From assembly GCA_030037995.1 (NCBI GenBank), contig JASHPQ010000083.1:1-33141 (forward strand): a DNA stretch of 33,141 bases, in the 5' to 3' direction. Under the pieces are notes generated by a model. It saw only the letters and a list, made by a program, of their open reading frames with translations, ran no database searches and had not been told where the DNA came from. Made by a program: the position numbers and the translations under genes. Below, piece by piece: positions 21,808 to 31,154 of this stretch (the first letter of the stretch is position 1; every line of letters begins with the position of its first letter). This DNA comes from Nitrososphaerales archaeon (GTDB lineage Archaea; Thermoproteota; Nitrososphaeria; Nitrososphaerales; CADDZS01).

Positions 21808-23116
21808 AGAAAAGACGAAAAAATTCGGGGGCTTGGAAATGAAAAGAGAACTCTTCGAAAACGGAATTGCGCTCTTGAGCAATGCAGTCGGGGAGAGCGA
21901 GACGGTTGCGATTTCGGGCAGTATCAAAGCGGGCACAATATGCGATCAGTCAGGTGCATCCGGCACGGCGGAGCTCGTGTCAAGGCTCCTCATGAGAGGA
22001 ACCAGAGCTCTTTCAGCAGGGCAGATTTCTCAAAAGATCGAAGAAGCAGGCGCGACCCTTAGTTTTGAGAACCGCGACGAATCTGTCAACTTTTCTTCCA
22101 GGTGCTACTACGGGGTGTTAGACGACGTGCTGGAGATCATAGGGGAGTGCCTTATGAAACCCTCATTTCCGGACAACGAAATCACTCTGGCGAGAAATGA
22201 GATTCTCTCGGAGATCAAAGCGGAGGAGGACGACACCAGATCTACGGCGTACAGGCGTCTCATGGAGCTCGTCTTTGGCAGGGAGACTCCTTACGGGAGA
22301 GATCCTCTAGGTAGGCCAGAGGAGCTGAAAAGACTCAGGAGCGAGGATCTGGCTCGCTTTCACCGCGAGAATTACGTGCCGGACAGGCTCGTAATTGCGA
22401 TGACTGGAGGCTATGACTTCGATCTCGTCCGGACTAAAATCGACAAAATATTTTCCGGCTGGAAAAACGCAGGATCTGACAAATTTTCTTACCGGGAGAC
22501 AGGTGATGTCCCGCCGAGCTCGTCGGCGGTGGAGATGAAACACAAAACCCAGGTGGATCTTGCCATCGGGACGAAGGCGGTGTCTAGATCATCTCCAGAT
22601 TACTACCCGCTCAATCTTGGCAATTTGGTTCTGGGGAGGCTTGGTCTGTACGGAAGGCTGGGGAAGAACGTCCGAGAAGACAGGGGGCTGGCTTACTACA
22701 GCTTCAGCACCCTCCAGTCCAGGCTTTTTTCCGGATTCTTCGCAGCGTTTGCGGGGGTAAATCCATCCAACGTGAGCAAGGCGATCGAAGGGATCTTCGA
22801 GGAGCTTACAAAGATTACTTCCGAACCCATTCCGCAGAAGGAGCTTGAAACGGCCAAGAAAAACTCTCTCGGGTCTCTCTCCATCTCGCTCGACACCTCC
22901 GTGGAGCGAGTTGCCATACTGCATGATATCGAATACAACGGACTGGGTTTGGACTATTTGGAGAGGTATCCGGCAATCCTTGATCGAATTTCAAGCGAAG
23001 AGATTCTCGGTTGTTTCCAGAAGTACGTAAAGTTGGACAGAATGTCGATGGTCGCCGCGGGCCCTGTGGACGATCGAGCTCTGGTTCCGCTTCGTGCAAC
23101 GAAGATGGTACACTAG
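21800..23116 (+). CDS. M16 family peptidase-like protein, non-catalytic partner subunit
   Basis: 438 residues with the M16 fold. The position of the zinc motif reads GTAELVSRLLMRGT, so HxxEH is missing and the protein cannot be a zinc peptidase by itself. It keeps PYGRDPLGRPEELKRL with FHRENYVPDRLVIAMTG, and a C-terminal-half segment LGKNVREDRGLAYYSFS that supplies the Arg/Tyr substrate-binding pair typical of the partner subunit. The start is TTG 21800, preceded by GGAGG at 21784-21788; ATG 21840 is possible. The overlap with the catalytic gene indicates coupled translation and equal amounts. Confidence 0.9.
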   Translation: MSEEKTKKFGGLEMKRELFENGIALLSNAVGESETVAISGSIKAGTICDQSGASGTAELVSRLLMRGTRALSAGQISQKIEEAGATLSFENRDESVNFSSRCYYGVLDDVLEIIGECLMKPSFPDNEITLARNEILSEIKAEEDDTRSTAYRRLMELVFGRETPYGRDPLGRPEELKRLRSEDLARFHRENYVPDRLVIAMTGGYDFDLVRTKIDKIFSGWKNAGSDKFSYRETGDVPPSSSAVEMKHKTQVDLAIGTKAVSRSSPDYYPLNLGNLVLGRLGLYGRLGKNVREDRGLAYYSFSTLQSRLFSGFFAAFAGVNPSNVSKAIEGIFEELTKITSEPIPQKELETAKKNSLGSLSISLDTSVERVAILHDIEYNGLGLDYLERYPAILDRISSEEILGCFQKYVKLDRMSMVAAGPVDDRALVPLRATKMVH

Positions 23117-23120
23117 AGAG

Positions 23121-23945
23121 TTGTTTTTGTTGAGCCGAGAATCTTCCCCCTCCCTACAAGAAATCGAAAGCTCCCTCAAGGAGAACTTTAAACTCTCAAG
23201 CTATGAGGCTCGGGCATACATTTCTCTTCTGAGACTTGGGAGACAGAACACAAAACAGCTTTCCTCCAGCGCCACCATCCCGCTTCCCCGCGTGTACGAT
23301 ACCCTCGAGAGCCTGATGACGAAGGGGTTTGCGATGAAGAAAGAGGAGAACTTTCTTGCCATCCCACCGAAGCAAGCATTGAAGGGCAGGACGAGGCAGT
23401 TTGAGATCCAGTTCTCCGACGATCAAAAGAGGCGGGCAGATGCGGAGAGCCGCCTGACCGACCTCCTCCAGCGACAAACGTTCACTGAAGATAATGGTGA
23501 CGATCAGGGATTCTCCGAGATTTCGGTACTGAAGGGCCTCAACACGATCGCGAACAAATTTGAGGAGCTGCTCGAGTCCTCGAAAGACGTGATCCTCGTC
23601 GCCAAGCGGGCTGTGGAAGCCAAGGAATTCTTCATCCCGATCTTGCTCGAGTACTCCAAGGGCTCGCCGGAAAAAAGGCGAATCCGGATCATCGCGCCGA
23701 AAAGCGTCAGAATCAACAGGGAGGACCTGGAGCAAGCGCGGACGGCAAACGCTCAGATCCGCAAGTCGGACAACGTGATCTTCGACATGATGGTAACGGA
23801 TCAGGACGATGTACTAATCGGAGTTCCAGATCCTCTTTCCGAAGAACTCAACCACGCAATCGCGATCTGGGTCAGGAACGCTTCGTTCGCACGATCGACA
23901 AGAAACTCGATTGAGGAAATGTGGGATTCCTCAGAGCGGGTCTAA
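23121..23945 (+). CDS. TrmB-family transcriptional regulator
   Basis: An archaeal-type regulator with an N-terminal winged helix: the segment LSSYEARAYISLLRLGRQN leads into LPRVYDTLESLMTKGFAMKK, which holds the recognition region. A coiled-coil-like linker follows (FSDDQKRRADAESRLTDLL). The C-terminal half is of the TrmB/phospholipase-D-like sensor type (SKDVILVAKRAVEAKEFF, RRIRIIAPKSVR). From TTG 23121 it has 274 residues and begins 5 bases after the M16 partner stop. GTG 23094 inside that gene is also open but has no visible ribosome site. It is probably co-transcribed with the peptidases, and may regulate them or sugar genes; its target is unknown. It converges on the NUDIX gene with 5 bases between the stops. 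Confidence 0.88.
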   Translation: MFLLSRESSPSLQEIESSLKENFKLSSYEARAYISLLRLGRQNTKQLSSSATIPLPRVYDTLESLMTKGFAMKKEENFLAIPPKQALKGRTRQFEIQFSDDQKRRADAESRLTDLLQRQTFTEDNGDDQGFSEISVLKGLNTIANKFEELLESSKDVILVAKRAVEAKEFFIPILLEYSKGSPEKRRIRIIAPKSVRINREDLEQARTANAQIRKSDNVIFDMMVTDQDDVLIGVPDPLSEELNHAIAIWVRNASFARSTRNSIEEMWDSSERV

Positions 23946-23950
23946 TTTTT

Positions 23951-24448
23951 TCATTCCTTCGTGGACCAGAACGTCTCAGTCGGAAAGTCCTTCCACCTGA
24001 AGTAATCCCGGATGATCAGCGAGTGATCAAACGCGAGACGAAAGCTCGGACTGCGCAGCTCTGCTTCGTTGATCCACTCGGCACTTTTGGCGTCGTCTCC
24101 CCCTACCGGATCGCCGTCAATCCAGTCGGCTACGAATACCGTCGTAACCCTCTGCCCGCGGGGATCCCGCTTGGGATCGCTGAACACGCCTAGTATATTC
24201 ACCAATTTCGCCTGCACAGCTGTTTCCTCCTGCAACTCCCGGAGCGCGGTCTCTTCTACAGTCTCGCCGTAATCCACATGACCTCCGGGAAGACAGCGCA
24301 TCCCTTTGAAGGGTTCTCGTCCTCTCTGCTCTAACAGAATCAAGTTTCCCTTCCTTACGACCAGGTCGACAGTTGGAATCGGATTCTTGTATTCTCTATC
24401 ATTTTTGTGTTCCAGAGATTTCTCCTCCTTGATGCATCGCGAGATCAT
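23951..24448 (-). CDS. NUDIX hydrolase
   Basis: This hydrolyses a nucleoside diphosphate linked to another group, such as ADP-ribose, sugar nucleotides or oxidised nucleotides. From ATG 24448 it is 165 residues. The Nudix box is GGHVDYGETVEETALRELQE followed by ETAV, with the metal-binding REUXEE intact and Ala in place of the usual last Gly. PTVDLVVRKGNLILLEQRG before it is the normal first strand pair. The frame is open to 24661, but that would run through the divergent SRPBCC gene, and the extra residues match nothing in the family. A TATA-like CTTTAAGT about 20 bases upstream fits 24448. A CTG at 24415 preceded by AAGGAGGA is an unusual alternative start. Confidence 0.9.
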   Translation of the reverse strand: MISRCIKEEKSLEHKNDREYKNPIPTVDLVVRKGNLILLEQRGREPFKGMRCLPGGHVDYGETVEETALRELQEETAVQAKLVNILGVFSDPKRDPRGQRVTTVFVADWIDGDPVGGDDAKSAEWINEAELRSPSFRLAFDHSLIIRDYFRWKDFPTETFWSTKE

Positions 24449-24535
24449 GTTGCCTCGAGCGGAACTTAAAGCATGATCCTGATTGCAATAACTTTTCAGA
24501 AGCAAAGGGTTTTTCTTGCTGAAAATTGAAGATGG

Positions 24536-25024
24536 TTGAGCAACGGAGTTGTAAAGTTGCCAAGGATTCAAGAAACAATTGAGATCAAGGCCTCGAGAGA
24601 TCGGGTCTGGGAGATCATTTCCGACCTTGACAACGAGCCGGAATACTGGTGGGGCACTCAAAAAGTAAAGACGTTGTCAAAGAACGGCAACGTGATCAAA
24701 AGGGAGATCTATCAGAAGTTTGGGGGCCGTGCCATTGTTCAAAAAGTGATTCTGAAACCGCGAGATGAAATAGAAATTCAATACCTCGAGGGTATCACGC
24801 AGGGCGTCAAATACCTCCGGCTAGACTCTGCGAACGAAGAGACGCAGCAGCTGGCTGTAAAATGGGACGTCCACTTTCTGGGAATCTATAGACTAGTAAG
24901 TCCTCTCATAGTAAGACACGTGCGACAAGGCACGAAAGACGCCCTCCAGCGGATCAAAGGCGTTTCCGAGGGCCGGACAATAAAGAAGCTCGAAGAGCCT
25001 GTGAAAAAATCGAGTGCGAGGTAA
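24536..25024 (+). CDS. SRPBCC (START/Bet v1-fold) family protein
   Basis: 162 residues. It starts with the pattern of polyketide-cyclase/coenzyme Q-binding Coq10-like proteins: IQETIEIKASRDRVWEIISD, then an acidic segment with EYWW, then alternating strands (KREIYQKFGGRAIVQKVILK), and a long C-terminal helix (VRHVRQGTKDALQRIKGV). The fold forms a hydrophobic pocket for a lipid or aromatic ligand; no catalytic function can be assigned. The start is TTG 24536. It is divergent from the NUDIX gene and ends six bases before the uvrB TTG, so it may head the uvr transcript. Confidence 0.75.
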   Translation: MSNGVVKLPRIQETIEIKASRDRVWEIISDLDNEPEYWWGTQKVKTLSKNGNVIKREIYQKFGGRAIVQKVILKPRDEIEIQYLEGITQGVKYLRLDSANEETQQLAVKWDVHFLGIYRLVSPLIVRHVRQGTKDALQRIKGVSEGRTIKKLEEPVKKSSAR

Positions 25025-25030
25025 TTCAAA

Positions 25031-27040
25031 TTGACGACGACACTCAAGCCTACCGGAGAAGCCCAGCGAGGCCACGACTTTGAGATCTCCCAGGAGTACA
25101 CTCCCAAGGGAGATCAGCCGAGCGCGATTGCGAAGCTTACCGAGGGTATTCTTCGCGGGATGAAGCATCAAGTCCTCCTCGGTGCAACCGGCACCGGAAA
25201 GACGCTTACGATGGCCCACGTGATCCAGAATCTCCAGAGGCCGGCACTGGTCATCTCACCCAACAAGACACTTGCCGCGCAGCTCACCAGCGAATTTAGG
25301 GCGTTCTTCCCGAGCAATGCGGTGGAGTATTTTGTTAGTTACTATGATTATTACCAACCCGAGGCGTACGTCCCGCAGCAGGACCTTTACATCGAGAAGG
25401 ACACTTCGATCAACGAAGATCTGCAGACGCTGAGACAGCGCGCGATGCAGGCGCTGGTGTCGCGAAGGGACGTCGTGGTGGTAGCAAGTGTTAGTTGCAT
25501 CTATGGACTGGGCGCGCCGGACGACTTTCGAGAGAATGTGATCGGGATTTATCCAGGACAGACGATCGACCGGGATGTCTTGCTGAGAAAGCTTGTCGCG
25601 ATCCGGTACCAGCGGAACGACTTTCAGCTCTCACGCGGAAAATTCCGGGTGAAGGGAGACACCCTTGAGATCGCGACTGCAAGCGAGAACGTGATGAAGA
25701 TCGATTTCTTCGGTGACGAGGTCGAAAAAATCACCGAGGTCGATTCGCTCACCGGCAAGGCCATACGAAAGAGGAACGAGGTAATCATCTACCCAGCTAC
25801 CGAGTACACCGTCGTGGGAGACCGGCTGGAGGGGACGATTAGTGAGATCGAGTCCGAGCTCGAGTCTCGGCTGCAGGAGCTGCGAAGCGAGGGAAAGCTC
25901 GTGGAAGCGCAGCGGCTGGAGCAGAGGACCAAGTTTGACATGGAGATGCTGCGCGAGACGGGCTATTGCACCGGTGTGGAGAACTACTCGCGCTACTTTA
26001 CCGGCAGGCAGCCCGGCGACACCCCCTACTGCCTTCTCGACTATTTTCCCGAGGATTACATCACCTTCATCGACGAAAGCCACATGGCGATTCCGCAAAT
26101 CAAAGGGATGTATGAAGGGGATCGCTCCCGGAAAGAAAATCTCGTGAACTATGGTTTCCGGCTGCCGTCCGCGTTCGATAACCGGCCGCTGTACTTTTCC
26201 GAGTTTTCGTTGAAGATGAATCAGGTGATCTACACTTCAGCGACCCCGGCTCCGTACGAGATGTCGAAAGCAGACCAAGTCGTCCAGCAGATAATCAGAC
26301 CCACTGGGCTCGTCGATCCAGAAATAATCGTGCGGCCCGCCAAGTCCCAGATAGACGACCTGATCGGGGAAATCCGAAAGCGCGTGCAGAGGCACGAGCG
26401 GGTCCTAGTTACCACATTGACGAAGAGGATGGCCGAGGATCTCGCCGAGTACCTCGAAGATCTGAAAATAAAAGTGAGGTACATTCACTCGGAGGTGGAG
26501 ACCCTCAAGCGGATCGAGCTGCTGCGGGACCTGCGTCTGGGGGAGTACGACGTACTTGTGGGAATCAACCTCCTTAGGGAAGGCCTTGACCTTCCAGAGG
26601 TCAGCCTCGTGGCGATCTTGGATGCTGATAAGGAGGGCTATCTACGTTCCGATGTCGCCTTGATCCAGACGATCGGTAGGGCCGCGAGAAACGCCGCAGG
26701 TCAGGTGATCATGTACGGTGACGAGACTACTGATTCGATGAAGCGGGCGATCGACGAGACCAACAGGAGGAGAGCGATTCAGATCCAGTTCAACAAAGAA
26801 AACAACATCACCCCAGAGACGGTGAGAAAGGAAATTCGCGCCCTAATCGCCGAGACGGAGGAGTTAGAGGAGGAGATTTCCAAGTCCGAGCTTCGTATGG
26901 ATTCTCCCGAGTTTCCAAAGATGATCTCGGAACTAGAAGAACAGATGAAGATCGCCGCCAATAATCTGGAATTCGAGGTGGCCGCGAGAATCAGAGACAA
27001 AATCAGATCGCTGCTGAGCGCGAAGGAAAAATCCCGCTAG
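25031..27040 (+). CDS. uvrB: Excinuclease ABC subunit B
   Basis: This is the helicase-like damage-verification subunit of nucleotide excision repair. It has 669 residues, the usual length. Walker A is GATGTGKT (51-58). The strand-separating beta-hairpin region YYDYYQPEAYVPQQDLYIEK is at about 104-123, the DEAD-box-like IDESHMAIPQ is central, and helicase motifs LLREGLDLPEVSL and QTIGRAARNAAG follow. The C-terminal UVR motif (SELEEQMKIAANNLEFEVAA) binds UvrC. TTG 25031 is forced: TAA 25022-25024 lies just upstream in the same frame, and no other ATG, GTG or TTG comes before the conserved core. This is a bacterial-type gene long established in mesophilic archaea. Confidence 0.98.
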   Translation: MTTTLKPTGEAQRGHDFEISQEYTPKGDQPSAIAKLTEGILRGMKHQVLLGATGTGKTLTMAHVIQNLQRPALVISPNKTLAAQLTSEFRAFFPSNAVEYFVSYYDYYQPEAYVPQQDLYIEKDTSINEDLQTLRQRAMQALVSRRDVVVVASVSCIYGLGAPDDFRENVIGIYPGQTIDRDVLLRKLVAIRYQRNDFQLSRGKFRVKGDTLEIATASENVMKIDFFGDEVEKITEVDSLTGKAIRKRNEVIIYPATEYTVVGDRLEGTISEIESELESRLQELRSEGKLVEAQRLEQRTKFDMEMLRETGYCTGVENYSRYFTGRQPGDTPYCLLDYFPEDYITFIDESHMAIPQIKGMYEGDRSRKENLVNYGFRLPSAFDNRPLYFSEFSLKMNQVIYTSATPAPYEMSKADQVVQQIIRPTGLVDPEIIVRPAKSQIDDLIGEIRKRVQRHERVLVTTLTKRMAEDLAEYLEDLKIKVRYIHSEVETLKRIELLRDLRLGEYDVLVGINLLREGLDLPEVSLVAILDADKEGYLRSDVALIQTIGRAARNAAGQVIMYGDETTDSMKRAIDETNRRRAIQIQFNKENNITPETVRKEIRALIAETEELEEEISKSELRMDSPEFPKMISELEEQMKIAANNLEFEVAARIRDKIRSLLSAKEKSR

Positions 27041-27116
27041 TGCTATAGAGAACAGATAGAAAAAACAGATATGCACCGCGCTCAAGCTGGAGCTATTCAC
27101 CGATAGGAAGAAGCAA

Positions 27117-28016
27117 ATGGCCTCCGCCGTCAGTCTCTCCCAGGTCGCCCGAGAAGGCGCCAACGACGAGTACACCGATTACCTCGTTTACAAGCGCCTC
27201 TCAGAGAGCTCCAGAACGAAAGATCCGAAGATGAGAGAGATCCTCGACACTCTTTCCAGGACAGAGTACGGCCACTACGAGTTCTGGAAAAAGTACATGC
27301 CGGCTGATTCGAGGGTCAGTCCAAACAGGTCTGCGATTTACCTCACCCTCTTCCTGCGCCTAATTTTTGGAAACACCTTTGCGATCAAGTACCTCGAAAA
27401 GCACGAAACTGCGGTCATCAAGAAGTACAAGTCGGTAAAGGACGCCATCCCCGAAGCCGATCGACGCCAGTTCGACGAGATGGTCAGAGACGAGGAAGAG
27501 CATGAAAACACCTTTTTGGGGCAGATGCAGGGACCCTACCTGAAATATATCTCCTTCATCATACTAGGATTGGCAGACGCCATCGTGGAAATTTCGGGAA
27601 TCCACGCGGGCTCGCTCGGGATTTATCACTCGACCGAGATTACGGGCCTCGCGGGCATCGTTGCGGGAGCCTCCGCGTCAATCGCGATGGCGTCTGCTGC
27701 TTACGCGCAAGCAAAGCAGGGGTTTGCGGGATCTCCAGCCATTTCCGCGGTCTTTACCGGCGTGTCGTACTTCATCAACGCCGTCGTTCTAGCCACTCCG
27801 TATTTTCTAACGCGGAGCCAGCTAACCGCGATCAGCACGTCCATTATCCTCGCAATTTTGATCATCGCCTTCATCAGCTATTACAACTCGATAGTATCTC
27901 AGGGCCGCTTTCTCAGGGATTTTACAGAGCTCGCGGGAATAATGCTCGGCGCGAGCGCCGCGCTTTTTGTCTTCGGGCTCCTCATAAGGTCGGTATTTGG
28001 AATTACCATAGTCTAG
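27117..28016 (+). CDS. Ferritin-like domain fused to VIT1/CCC1 iron/manganese transporter
   Basis: The N-terminal half (about 1-135) is a ferritin-like/rubrerythrin helix bundle with metal ligands in NDEYTDY, RTEYGHYEFW (E50, H53), KHETAV and VRDEEEHE (H129). The C-terminal half has about five hydrophobic helices starting at residue 144 (YISFIILGLADAIVEISGIH) and matches the VIT1/CCC1 family. Such fusions (MbfA/Er-VIT1 type) move Fe(II) or Mn(II) out of the cytoplasm, the bundle acting as collector. 299 residues; ATG 27117 with AGGAAG just upstream. It sits between uvrB and uvrA on the same strand, consistent with limiting iron-driven DNA damage. Confidence 0.9.
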   Translation: MASAVSLSQVAREGANDEYTDYLVYKRLSESSRTKDPKMREILDTLSRTEYGHYEFWKKYMPADSRVSPNRSAIYLTLFLRLIFGNTFAIKYLEKHETAVIKKYKSVKDAIPEADRRQFDEMVRDEEEHENTFLGQMQGPYLKYISFIILGLADAIVEISGIHAGSLGIYHSTEITGLAGIVAGASASIAMASAAYAQAKQGFAGSPAISAVFTGVSYFINAVVLATPYFLTRSQLTAISTSIILAILIIAFISYYNSIVSQGRFLRDFTELAGIMLGASAALFVFGLLIRSVFGITIV

Positions 28017-28172
28017 CGAATAACAGCTCGGGTATACAGAGTTCACGACGAACGGGTATGGGAGACCCTCTTCCCGATCTTCCACGGAAACAGTTAATTG
28101 GCATGCGAAAGCTCCGTCTCTGGCTCCTAGTAACTTTTTGCGCGACTGCTTGGAGAGGCGTGATTTTTTCGT

Positions 28173-31154
28173 TTGCAAGGCCAAGAGAAGATTGAGAGTC
28201 AGGAAGGAGCGGAATTTGCTCCCGCGAGATCCAAGGACAGAATCGTAATTCGTGGTGCGCGCCAACACAATCTCAAGAACATCGACCTGGACATCCCTCG
28301 GGATAAGTTCGTCGTCCTGACCGGTCTATCCGGTTCGGGGAAATCTTCCCTTGCTTTTGATACCATTTATGCTGAGGGCCAGAGGCGCTATATCGAATCC
28401 CTTTCCGCATACGCGAGGCAGTTCCTAGGACAGATGGACAAGCCGGATGTCGATTACATCGAAGGTCTGTCCCCCGCGATCTCCATCGAACAGAGGACCG
28501 CTGCGAAAAACCCCCGCTCCACGGTTGCGACGGTGACGGAGATCCATGACTATCTGAGACTGATGTACGCGAGGATTGGGGTCCCGCACTGTCCCAATTG
28601 TCGGAAGGTCATCGCCAAGCAGACGGTGGAGCAGATGGTGGATCAGATCATGAAGCTGAAAGAGGGCACCAAGATCCAGGTCCTCGCTCCCGTCATCAAG
28701 GCGCAAAAGGGAGAGCACAAGGACGTTTTCAAGAACCTGAACAAGCAAGGGTACTCCCGAGTGAGGGTAGATGGGAAAATCCGCGAGCTCGACGATCCGG
28801 ACGACAAGCTGGGTCTTGAGAAAAACAAAAAGCACACGATCGAGGTGGTCGTGGACAGACTGGTTGTCAAATCGGGCATCGAGAAGAGACTCGCAGATTC
28901 GATTCAGACGTCGCTCAGTCTGTCGAAGGGCACGATAGTTTTTGACGTGAACGAGGACAAGTCCAAGGAAGTGGTGCTCAGCGAAGCGATGGCCTGCCCA
29001 ACGTGCGGCTTTTCACTCGAAGAGCTATCCCCCAGAATGTTCTCGTTCAACAGCCCGTTCGGAGCCTGCAAGCAGTGCCTCGGCCTCGGCTATCTGCTGA
29101 ACATGGATCCTGACCTGGTGATTCCAGACCGATCGATCTCGATCCTCGATGGTGCGATCGTGACGATGGGCAGTGCTGACAGCTGGTCGATGCAGCACCT
29201 CGAGTCGATGGGAAGACGCTATGGATTTCGAGTCGACGTGCCGGTCAATAAGTTGAGGAAGGAGGAGCTAGCCACGTTGCTGTACGGCTCCCGCCCCAAA
29301 GACTCCAGTCTTGGTCGCCCTAAATCCTCGCGGTTCCATCATTGGTACCACTACGACCAATGGGAAGGAATCCTTCCGCAGCTGGAAAGGAGGTACATGG
29401 AAACATCTTCCGAATACATGAAGGAGTGGTACTCGCGCTATATGAGCAACCAGAAGTGCCCTTCATGCAACGGCGAGCGGTTCAAGCCGGAAATCCTCGC
29501 GGTGACGATGAACGAGAAATCGATCTCTGAGGTATCTAAGCTCTCTGTCCGGCAGGCGATCCAGTTTTTCTCGAACCTCGATCTATCTGAGAAAGAGAAG
29601 CTCATAGCTGCCCAGATTCTGAAAGAGATCAGGGCGCGTCTCACCTTCCTGATGAATGTCGGCCTGGACTACATTACTCTCGATCGCGCGGCCGCTTCCC
29701 TTTCAGGGGGCGAAGCCCAGCGCATCCAGCTCGCGACCCAGATAGGCTCGAGCCTTGTCGGGGTTCTCTACATTCTGGACGAGCCGTCCATAGGACTTCA
29801 TCAGCGCGACAACAAGAAACTGATCGCCACACTGAAGACCCTCCGGGACATCGGAAACACAGTCCTCGTAGTGGAACACGACGAAGAGACAATTCGCGAG
29901 TCCGATTTCGTCGTGGATCTCGGCCCAGGCGCGGGAATGCACGGTGGGTACGTCGTTGCCACCGGTACCCCGGATCAAATCGCCCTAAATCCAGAATCGA
30001 TCACCGGGCTCTATCTGTCTGGCTCCAGGACCATCCCGGTACCTGACAGAAGGAGGACGAAATCCTCTCGTACTCTGCTTGTGAAAGGGGCGAGGGAGAA
30101 CAATCTGAGGAATATCGACGTCACGTTTCCGCTGGGAATTTTCGTGTGCATTACCGGCGTTTCCGGCTCCGGCAAGAGTTCGCTGGTGAACGACATTCTG
30201 TACAGGTCGCTGGCGCAGCAGCTATATTCCTCGAGGGACAAGCCGGGCTTGCACGACAGGATTTTCGGAACGGAGAATATCGACAAGGCGATTATCATCG
30301 ACCAGTCGCCGATCGGGAGGACCCCGAGATCCAATCCAGCGACTTACGTCGGTCTCTTCACTGACGTTAGGGACCTCTTCACGAAACTTCCCGATGCGAT
30401 CTCTCGCGGCTACAAGCCAGGTCGCTTCAGCTTCAACGTCAAGGGCGGCAGGTGCGAGGCCTGCGAGGGGGACGGCATCATCCAGCTGGAGATGCACTTC
30501 CTACCCGATGTGTACGTGCCCTGCGAAGTCTGCAAGGGGAAGAGGTACAACCGGGAGACACTCGAAATCAGGTACAAGGGAAAGAACATTTCGGAGGTGC
30601 TCGATATGACCGTCGAAGAGGGCCTCCAATTTTTCGAGAACATTCCGCGAATCAGAAGAAAGCTAGAGACGCTCAACGACGTGGGACTGGGCTACGTGGA
30701 GCTAGGGCAGTCCGCGACGACTCTCTCCGGCGGAGAGGCGCAGCGAGTGAAGCTGGCCTCCGAGCTGTCAAAAAGGCCGACCGGGAAAACGCTCTATCTT
30801 TTGGACGAACCGACGACCGGGTTGCACTTTGAGGACATCAAAAAACTGCTGAGCGTTCTGCAGAGGCTCACCGACGCAGGAAACAGCGTGATCGTGATAG
30901 AACACAACCTGGACGTCATCAAGACCGCCGACTGGATCATCGACCTCGGGCCGGAGGGAGGGGAGCGCGGCGGCCTGATCATAGCGGAGGGGACTCCGGA
31001 AGAAGTGGCCATGGTCGAGAGCTCGTACACCGGGCAGTTCCTCCGCCGAATGCTTCGTAATCGCAGTGCCCTAATCAAAACGGCAGAAGAAGAAAAAGAA
31101 AGCCTTGTTGAAGCTGTCACCACTCCAAGAAGCGATTTCCACCCCGCTGGATAA
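28173..31154 (+). CDS. uvrA: Excinuclease ABC subunit A
   Basis: This is the damage-sensing ATPase of nucleotide excision repair, 993 residues with two ABC modules. Module 1 has Walker [10 protein letters not shown] (about 50), a zinc site CPTCGF with CKQCLG, signature [19 protein letters not shown] and Walker [16 protein letters not shown]. Module 2 has [10 protein letters not shown], a second zinc module CEACEGDG with [26 protein letters not shown], and [18 protein letters not shown] 28173 is the only usable start: TGA 28161-28163 precedes it, and no ATG, GTG or TTG follows before the conserved [19 protein letters not shown]. It is followed by uvrC with a 50-base overlap. Confidence 0.98.
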   Translation: MQGQEKIESQEGAEFAPARSKDRIVIRGARQHNLKNIDLDIPRDKFVVLTGLSGSGKSSLAFDTIYAEGQRRYIESLSAYARQFLGQMDKPDVDYIEGLSPAISIEQRTAAKNPRSTVATVTEIHDYLRLMYARIGVPHCPNCRKVIAKQTVEQMVDQIMKLKEGTKIQVLAPVIKAQKGEHKDVFKNLNKQGYSRVRVDGKIRELDDPDDKLGLEKNKKHTIEVVVDRLVVKSGIEKRLADSIQTSLSLSKGTIVFDVNEDKSKEVVLSEAMACPTCGFSLEELSPRMFSFNSPFGACKQCLGLGYLLNMDPDLVIPDRSISILDGAIVTMGSADSWSMQHLESMGRRYGFRVDVPVNKLRKEELATLLYGSRPKDSSLGRPKSSRFHHWYHYDQWEGILPQLERRYMETSSEYMKEWYSRYMSNQKCPSCNGERFKPEILAVTMNEKSISEVSKLSVRQAIQFFSNLDLSEKEKLIAAQILKEIRARLTFLMNVGLDYITLDRAAASLSGGEAQRIQLATQIGSSLVGVLYILDEPSIGLHQRDNKKLIATLKTLRDIGNTVLVVEHDEETIRESDFVVDLGPGAGMHGGYVVATGTPDQIALNPESITGLYLSGSRTIPVPDRRRTKSSRTLLVKGARENNLRNIDVTFPLGIFVCITGVSGSGKSSLVNDILYRSLAQQLYSSRDKPGLHDRIFGTENIDKAIIIDQSPIGRTPRSNPATYVGLFTDVRDLFTKLPDAISRGYKPGRFSFNVKGGRCEACEGDGIIQLEMHFLPDVYVPCEVCKGKRYNRETLEIRYKGKNISEVLDMTVEEGLQFFENIPRIRRKLETLNDVGLGYVELGQSATTLSGGEAQRVKLASELSKRPTGKTLYLLDEPTTGLHFEDIKKLLSVLQRLTDAGNSVIVIEHNLDVIKTADWIIDLGPEGGERGGLIIAEGTPEEVAMVESSYTGQFLRRMLRNRSALIKTAEEEKESLVEAVTTPRSDFHPAG

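Noticed and set aside
23196-23735. 179-codon minus-strand frame inside the TrmB gene
   Set aside because: Antisense shadow of a gene with clear winged-helix and sensor domains.
25631-26098. 155-codon minus-strand frame inside uvrB
   Set aside because: Antisense to strongly conserved UvrB sequence; His/Leu-rich without motifs.
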